Assembly: GCA_963839615.1 (NCBI GenBank)
Contig: CAWIVY010000001.1
Location: 1 to 64,000 of the forward strand
From: DASQMT01 sp963839615
GTDB taxonomy: Bacteria > Actinomycetota > Thermoleophilia > Solirubrobacterales > Solirubrobacteraceae
Direction: 5' to 3'
Length of the DNA stretch: 64,000 nt
Within the stretch, counting starts at the first letter, position 1. Every line of letters begins with the position of its first letter. A program made the position numbers and the translations under genes. The notes under the pieces were generated by a model that did not search any database, had not been told where the DNA came from, and worked only from the letters and a program-made list of their open reading frames with translations. Shown in pieces: positions 59,303 to 64,000 of the stretch.

Positions 59303-60040
59303 GTGAGCAGGCAGGCGATCGTCACCGGCGCGGCGAGCGGCATCGGCCGAGCCGTCGCCGCGGCGCTCGTGCAGTCAGGCGCGCAGGTGCTGTCCGTCGA
59401 CCGCGAGCCCGACCCGGACGGGCCGGGCGAGCCGTTCGAGGCCGACCTGACGACGCGCGCCGGCAACCGGGCCGCCGTGGAGCGCGCCGTGGAGTCCTTC
59501 GGCGGGCTCGACACGATCGTCGCCAACGCCGGCTTCCAGCACGTCGCGCCGATCGCGGAGTTCGACGAGGACCGCTGGGACGCGCTGCTCGCGCTGCTGC
59601 TGACGAGCCCGTTCCTGCTCGCGCGCTACGCCTGGCCCGCGCTGTCGGCGAGCGGCGACGGGCGCTTCCTCGCGATCGCGTCCGCGCACGGGCTGGTCGC
59701 GTCTCCGTTCAAGGCCGGCTACGTGTCCGCGAAGCACGGCGTGCTCGGGCTGGTCAAGACGCTCGCGCTCGAGGGCGCCGAGCACGGGATCAGCGCGACC
59801 GCGCTGTGCCCCGGCTTCGTGCGCACGCCGCTCGTCGAGGGCCAGATCGCCGACCAGGCCCGGGCGCACGGCCTCTCCGAGGACGAGGTGCTCCAGCAGG
59901 TGATCCTCGCCCCGCACGCCGTCAAGCGGCTGCTCGAGCCCGACGAGATCGCGCAGGCGGTGCTGTTCCTGCTCGGCCCCGGCGGCTCGGCGTTCACCGG
60001 CGCCCCGTTCGTGATGGACGCGGGCTGGACCGCGCGCTGA
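59303..60040 (+). CDS. 3-hydroxybutyrate-dehydrogenase-like SDR
   Basis: A 245-residue short-chain dehydrogenase: cofactor motif TGAASGIGRAVA, NAGFQHVAPI, catalytic S in ASAHG and Y-x-x-x-K in YVSAKHGVLG, and ALCPGFVRTPLVEGQI with the QxxxxxxxxE-type loop known from D-3-hydroxybutyrate dehydrogenases. It would interconvert 3-hydroxybutyrate and acetoacetate with NAD. Start is GTG. It is followed after 3 bases by a LysR regulator on the same strand. Confidence 0.8.
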   Translation: MSRQAIVTGAASGIGRAVAAALVQSGAQVLSVDREPDPDGPGEPFEADLTTRAGNRAAVERAVESFGGLDTIVANAGFQHVAPIAEFDEDRWDALLALLLTSPFLLARYAWPALSASGDGRFLAIASAHGLVASPFKAGYVSAKHGVLGLVKTLALEGAEHGISATALCPGFVRTPLVEGQIADQARAHGLSEDEVLQQVILAPHAVKRLLEPDEIAQAVLFLLGPGGSAFTGAPFVMDAGWTAR

Positions 60041-60043
60041 CCG

Positions 60044-60922
60044 GTGGAGCTGCGCCGACTCGAGTACTTCGTCGCCGTCGCCCGGCACGGGCAGTTCACG
60101 CGCGCGGCCGACGAGCTCTGGGTCACGCAGTCCGCGCTCTCCCAGCAGGTGCGGCGGCTGGAGGCGGAGCTCGGCGTCGAGCTGCTGCGGCGCACCCCGC
60201 GCGGCGCCGAGCTGACGCCCGCGGGCGAGGAGCTCTTGCCGCGCGCCGAGGCGATCCTGGCCGAGGTCTCGCATGCCCGGGCGGCGCTGGACCGGCACGC
60301 GGGCGCGACGCGCGGGCGCGTGCGCGTCGCGGCGACGACGATGGACACGCCAGGGCTGCCGGCTGCGCTGGCCGCGTTCCATCGCGCGCATCCCGGGCTC
60401 CAGATCGCGCTGCGCCACGCACCGGCGACGGAGATCGCGGCGCTCGTGGCGAGCGGAGCCGCCGACGTCGGCATCGCGAGCCTGAACGGCCCGGCGCCGG
60501 CTGGCGTCGAGGCGTCGCCGCTCGCGGAGCATCCGCTGCGCGTGCTGCTGGCGCCCGGGGACGCTCCGGCGGCGGCAGGCGGTGTCGAGATCGGCGAGTT
60601 GCGCGGGCGGCCGTTCATCCTCGCCGAGCCGGGAACGGCGCTGCGGGAGACCGTGATGGCCGCGTGCCAGGCGGCCGGCTTCAGCCCGGTGCCGCTGTTC
60701 GAGGTCTCCGATCCCGGCACGGTGCGCTTCCTCGCGCACGCCGGGCTCGGCGTCAGCATCGTGCCCGCCTCATGGCTCGAGCAGCCCGGGCCGGAGGTCG
60801 TCGCCGCCGCGCTGGCCGAGCCCGCCCCGCGCCACCGCGTCGCGCTACTGGTGCCGGCAGGGCGCGAGACCGCGGCCGGCCGGCTGCTGCGCGACGTGCT
60901 GCTGGAGGATCTCGGGCGCTAG
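60044..60922 (+). CDS. LysR-family transcriptional regulator
   Basis: A 292-residue LTTR: the HTH (LRRLEYFVAVARHGQFTRAADELWVTQSALSQQVRRLEAELGVELLRRTPRGAELTPAG region) at 1-60, then the effector-binding RD1/RD2 domains (RVRVAATTMDTPGLPAAL, LGVSIVPASWLEQ). Start is GTG. It sits 3 bases after the dehydrogenase gene, so it is co-transcribed with it instead of being divergent, and its end overlaps the convergent thioredoxin gene by 4 bases. Confidence 0.9.
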   Translation: MELRRLEYFVAVARHGQFTRAADELWVTQSALSQQVRRLEAELGVELLRRTPRGAELTPAGEELLPRAEAILAEVSHARAALDRHAGATRGRVRVAATTMDTPGLPAALAAFHRAHPGLQIALRHAPATEIAALVASGAADVGIASLNGPAPAGVEASPLAEHPLRVLLAPGDAPAAAGGVEIGELRGRPFILAEPGTALRETVMAACQAAGFSPVPLFEVSDPGTVRFLAHAGLGVSIVPASWLEQPGPEVVAAALAEPAPRHRVALLVPAGRETAAGRLLRDVLLEDLGR

Positions 60923-61251
60923 CCGAGCAGCTGCGCGAGCTCGCCCTCCAGCCGGCGCTTCGGGCGGGCGCCGACGAGCCGGCCGATCTCCTGCCCGCCG
61001 CGGAACACGATGAACGTCGGCATCGAGAGCACGGAGTGCTCCGCCGCGGTCCGCTGGTGCGCGTCGACGTCGAGCTGCACGACCCGCAGGTCGGCGCGCT
61101 CGGCGGCCAGCTCGGCCAGGACCGGCTTCATCACGCGGCAGGGCGGGCACCAGGCGGCGGTGAAGTCGACCAGCACCGGCAGGTCGGACTCGAGCACCGC
61201 GGCGGCGAAGCCCTCGTCGGTGACGGTGGGGATCGTCTGTGTCTGCGTCAT
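60919..61251 (-). CDS. trxA: Thioredoxin
   Basis: A 110-residue thioredoxin with the redox motif WCPPC (C35, C38), a usual variant of WCGPC, then KPVLAELAAERADLRVVQLDVDAHQRTAAEHSVLSMPTFIVFRGGQEIGRLVGA with the cis-proline in SMPT. Reduces disulfides in the cytosol with thioredoxin reductase. No partner is next to it. Overlaps the end of the LysR gene by 4 bases. Confidence 0.9.
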   Translation of the reverse strand: MTQTQTIPTVTDEGFAAAVLESDLPVLVDFTAAWCPPCRVMKPVLAELAAERADLRVVQLDVDAHQRTAAEHSVLSMPTFIVFRGGQEIGRLVGARPKRRLEGELAQLLG

Positions 61252-61335
61252 GCGGTCATCCTCCGCCGGCCCCGCCCCGCGACCAAGTCGAATTCGTGAT
61301 GGCCGTCAGTAGCGGCGCGGGCTAGGATCGCCGCC

Positions 61336-62412
61336 ATGGACGCACCGGCCGCCACCCCCGTCGGCGACGTCACGCTCGAGGAGCTGCAGCTCTCGGCCCG
61401 CAACCACGCGATGCCGCTGGAGGCGCTGCGCTATCCCGTGACGCCGGTCGGGCTGCACTACCTGCTGACGCACTACGACATCCCGGCGGTCGATCCCGAG
61501 ACCTGGCGGCTGGAGATCGGTGGCAGCGTCGAACGGCCGCTCTCGCTCTCACTCGCGCAGCTGCGCGAGCGAGAGGCGCTGACCGTGCCCGTGACGCTCG
61601 AGTGCGCGGGCAACGGCCGCGCGCGCCTGGCGCCGCGCCCGGTGAGCCAGCCCTGGCTGACCGAGGCGGTCGGCACGGCCGAGTGGACCGGCGTCGCGCT
61701 CGGCCCGCTGCTCGCCGAGGCCGGCCTGCGCGACGACGCGGTCGAGGTGCTCTTCACCGGCTCGGACCGCGGCATCGAGGGCGGCGTCGAGCAGACCTAC
61801 GAGCGGAGCCTCCCGCGCGCCGAGGCGCTGGGGCCGGACGCGCTGCTGGTCTACGCGGTCAACGGCCGCCCGCTGCCGCCGCAGCACGGGGCGCCGCTGC
61901 GGCTCGTGATCGCCGGCTGGTACGGGATGGCGCACGTGAAGTGGCTGGCCGCGATCACGGCGCTGACCGAGCCCTTCGAGGGCTACCAGAACAAGGTCGC
62001 CTACCGGATCTACGACGCGGCCGGCGACGAGGGCGTGCCGGTCACGCGCATCCTGCCGCGCTCGCTGACGATCCCGCCCGGGATCCCCGAGTTCCTCTCG
62101 CGCGAACGCTTCATCGACGCCGCGCCGTGCCTGCTGGAGGGTCGCGCCTGGTCCGGCTGGGCCCCTGTCGTGCGCGTCGAGGTGAGCGTCGACGGCGGCG
62201 CCACGTGGGCGGACGCCGAGCTCGGCGAGCAGGCCGGCGAGCGCGCGTGGCGCGGCTGGTCCTACGCCTGGGAGGCCCCGGCCCCCGGGCGCCATGTGAT
62301 CTGCTCGCGCGCGACCGATGCCGCCGGCAACGTCCAGCCGGTCGAGCCGCCCTGGAACGTCATGGGATTCGTCAACAACGAGGTCGAGCGGCTGCGCGTG
62401 ACGGTGCGTTAG
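61336..62412 (+). CDS. Sulfite-oxidase-like molybdopterin enzyme
   Basis: A 358-residue protein with the sulfite oxidase fold: LHYLLTHYDIPAVDPETWRLEIGG, molybdenum-ligand cysteine C90 in TLECAGNGR, GAEWTGVALGPLL-like motif (here AEWTGVALGPLLAEAGL), HGAPLRLVIAGWYGMAHVKWL, and a C-terminal dimerisation domain of the Mo-co type. No signal peptide and no heme domain are visible, so it is a cytosolic or partner-dependent sulfite dehydrogenase-like enzyme. Ends 4 bases into the convergent NHL-repeat gene. Confidence 0.9.
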   Translation: MDAPAATPVGDVTLEELQLSARNHAMPLEALRYPVTPVGLHYLLTHYDIPAVDPETWRLEIGGSVERPLSLSLAQLREREALTVPVTLECAGNGRARLAPRPVSQPWLTEAVGTAEWTGVALGPLLAEAGLRDDAVEVLFTGSDRGIEGGVEQTYERSLPRAEALGPDALLVYAVNGRPLPPQHGAPLRLVIAGWYGMAHVKWLAAITALTEPFEGYQNKVAYRIYDAAGDEGVPVTRILPRSLTIPPGIPEFLSRERFIDAAPCLLEGRAWSGWAPVVRVEVSVDGGATWADAELGEQAGERAWRGWSYAWEAPAPGRHVICSRATDAAGNVQPVEPPWNVMGFVNNEVERLRVTVR

Positions 62413-63779
62413 CGCTTGAGCCTGAGCCTGGCGGTGTCCTTCGCCGCGGCCCCGGACACGCCCGTGACGGTGAGGGCAAGCTTGTAGCGACCCGGCTTGA
62501 GCTTCTTCAGGCGGATCGCGATCGCGTTCTCCCCCGCATCCACCGGTCCCCTCGCGCGCTTGACGCGCTTGGCCCGGCGCAGGATGTCGAGCCGGTACTT
62601 CCCGGCTTCGCTCGCCTGGAACTTGAGCCGCAGCTTCTTGCCCTTGTGCAGCTTGTAGGCGGCCTTGCCGAGCGATGCGGTCAGGACGCTCGCGACCGGC
62701 TCCGGCCCAGGGAGCGGCAGCGCGGGCTGCGGGGGCACCGGGTTCGGGTTCTGCGGCGTGGCGGGCGGCGGGGCGTAGTTCGTGTCGAGCCGCAGGATCT
62801 GCCGGCCGCCGACCCCGAAGATCACGTCGCCGTCGGACGTGATGTCGAGCCCGCGTACCGGGGAGCCGGGGGAGTCGGAGATGCCGGTGCCGCTGGCGTA
62901 GATCGTCGAGATGATCCCGTCGGGCCCCACGCGGCGCAGCCGGAACGCCTCGGCGATGACGTAGCCGCCGTCCGGCGTGACCTCGACGTCGCTCGGATCG
63001 TTCAGCCACGCGTCGATGGCAGGCCCGCCGTCACCCGGCGCGGGCTGCGTGAACGAGACGCTCGCGGCGCAGAAGCCCTGAGCGTTGGCGATCACGTGGA
63101 TCGCGCTGTTGGGTGTGTCCTTGCGGATGCGGCAGTCGTCGTCGCCGTCGGTCCCCTGACTCGCGATCAGCTGGCCCGCGCCCGGCCAGGCGTCGATGCC
63201 GGTCGGCTCGTCGATGCCGTCCGCGGCGGTGCCGACGTCCCAGTGGTGAGTGAAGTCGTTGAAGCGGACGAGCAGCACGCGGTCGCCGCCGGGATCGGCG
63301 ACGAAGTAGGCCGTGTTGTCGCTGGTCCGTTCGATGTCCGAGGCGTCGATGTCCGCGACCATCTGACTCTCTTCCAGCGTCACGAAGCCGAGCGTGCTGA
63401 TCGGGTTGAACCGGGACACCTCGTCCTCGGCGGGGTCGGTGGCCGCGAAGCCCTCGCCGAACCCGACGACGCCCGTCGGCCCCGTGATGTCCGCGTCGCG
63501 CACGGTCGAGATCGTGCCGCCGGGGGAGACCTTCCGGATCCGGCCGTCGTCGCGGTCGGCGATCCAGAGCGAGCCGTCGGGGCCCAGGTCGAGGCCTGCG
63601 ACGAAGCCGAAGCGCGCCTCGGTCGCCGGCCCGTTGTCGCCGTAGCCGCCCTCGCCCTCCTGGCCGTCGCCCGCCACCAGCGTCGCATCGCAACCGGGAA
63701 ACGTGATCGTGCACTGCGCGGACGCGGCCGGAGCCACGGTGAGGAAGGCGAGAACTGCAACGACCAGGAACCTGAGCAT
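62409..63779 (-). CDS. Secreted NHL-repeat beta-propeller protein
   Basis: A 456-residue exported protein with signal peptide (FLVVAVLAFLTVAPAASAQ), an NHL-type propeller (about 30-330: GFVAGLDLGPDGSLWIADRDDGRIRKVSPGGTIST, DVEVTPDGGYVIAEAFRLRRVGPDG, GLDITSDGDVIFGVGGRQI), a proline-rich linker, and a basic C-terminal domain (LHKGKKLRLKFQASEAGKYRLDIL..., RLKKLKPGRYKLAL) like that ending the FG-GAP protein at 34.2 kb. Probably a cell-surface protein; ligand unknown. Stop overlaps the sulfite-oxidase-like gene by 4 bases. Confidence 0.8.
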   Translation of the reverse strand: MLRFLVVAVLAFLTVAPAASAQCTITFPGCDATLVAGDGQEGEGGYGDNGPATEARFGFVAGLDLGPDGSLWIADRDDGRIRKVSPGGTISTVRDADITGPTGVVGFGEGFAATDPAEDEVSRFNPISTLGFVTLEESQMVADIDASDIERTSDNTAYFVADPGGDRVLLVRFNDFTHHWDVGTAADGIDEPTGIDAWPGAGQLIASQGTDGDDDCRIRKDTPNSAIHVIANAQGFCAASVSFTQPAPGDGGPAIDAWLNDPSDVEVTPDGGYVIAEAFRLRRVGPDGIISTIYASGTGISDSPGSPVRGLDITSDGDVIFGVGGRQILRLDTNYAPPPATPQNPNPVPPQPALPLPGPEPVASVLTASLGKAAYKLHKGKKLRLKFQASEAGKYRLDILRRAKRVKRARGPVDAGENAIAIRLKKLKPGRYKLALTVTGVSGAAAKDTARLRLKR

Positions 63780-63819
63780 TGCGCGAGCCTAGTCGGGCGC
63801 GAGCGGCCCGTGTGTGAAG

Positions 63820-64000
63820 TTATCCGCGCTCGAGCACGTGGATCTCCGCCCCGGGCAGCAGCTCCGGGTCGAAGACGGCGCGCCAGTCGCCCGGCGGCAG
63901 CGAGGGCAGCTCGAAGCCGCCCGCGCGCAGCGGCAGCGCGACCGCGACCTCGTCGCCGCGCAGGAACGCCACCGCGTCCGCGCCCGCGTCGAGCGGCGTG
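63820..64000 (-). CDS. Probable C-terminus of maltooligosyltrehalose synthase, cut by the window edge
   Basis: The last 60 codons of a gene entering from the right. The reading LDAGADAVAFLRGDEVAVALPLRAGGFELPSLPPGDWRAVF ends in a strand pattern seen at the end of TreY-type maltooligosyltrehalose synthases (…AFARG...VAVP..........LP.G.W). Only the C-terminal beta domain is visible, so the assignment is tentative; another alpha-amylase-family enzyme could end the same way. Confidence 0.5.
   Translation of the reverse strand, partial: TPLDAGADAVAFLRGDEVAVALPLRAGGFELPSLPPGDWRAVFDPELLPGAEIHVLERG

Overview
The window is very GC-rich DNA with actinobacterial habits: GTG starts, ATGA-type gene overlaps, many exported beta-propeller proteins, SARP/BTAD-type regulation and FolE2. 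From gene content (DUF1501/DUF1800 pair, secreted tail-tube-like protein, exported propellers, HD-GYP-like and GGDEF proteins) I infer a soil actinobacterium of the Thermoleophilia/Solirubrobacterales type. That placement is inference and was not checked against a database.

Layout. 1-1.74 kb is a large imperfect inverted repeat; the left arm is a decayed or error-rich copy of the right arm. 1.5-24 kb is mostly housekeeping and accessory metabolism: a double DUF1990 protein, an LVIVD-type secreted protein, a methyltransferase, tRNA-Thr(GGT), cupin and ABM small proteins, GNAT, two Nudix proteins, a metallophosphoesterase and a hemolysin-III protein. It also holds a histidine kinase/response regulator pair divergent from a double PepSY protein, a PAS-GGDEF-EAL protein, an ArsR/AHSA1 pair and a MarR/glyoxalase pair. 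Several genes between 8 and 11 kb carry single-base frame breaks.

25.4-39.75 kb is an accessory region built from modules separated by copies of the 3' end of tRNA-Tyr. The intact tRNA-Tyr(GTA) lies at 39668-39749, and tRNA-derived scars lie at about 25.42, 27.77 and 35.56 kb. Module A (25.6-27.7 kb) is a MerR-peroxiredoxin fusion translationally coupled to a PLP gamma-lyase-type enzyme. Module B (27.9-35.5 kb) is a membrane-spanning BTAD regulator with an extracellular propeller and solute-binding domain, divergent from a five-gene overlapping operon of exported proteins. Module C (35.7-39.2 kb) holds a terminase large-subunit fragment, a tail-tube (gp19-like) protein with a signal peptide, and small unknown genes.

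39.8-64 kb is largely core: primary sigma factor, FolE2, PgsA, an EamA exporter, an exported penicillin-acylase-type hydrolase, ClpP, an FAH-family hydrolase, a GAF-GGDEF protein, a GH30 glycosidase and a helicase. It continues with a DUF1800/DUF1501/cupredoxin export operon, a glycosyltransferase, a 3-hydroxybutyrate-dehydrogenase-like SDR with a LysR regulator, thioredoxin, a sulfite-oxidase-like enzyme, an NHL-repeat protein, and the 3' end of a probable maltooligosyltrehalose synthase gene cut by the window edge.

The strongest candidates for an undescribed system are module B (sensor-regulator plus exported surface operon) and the secreted solitary tail-tube protein of module C.
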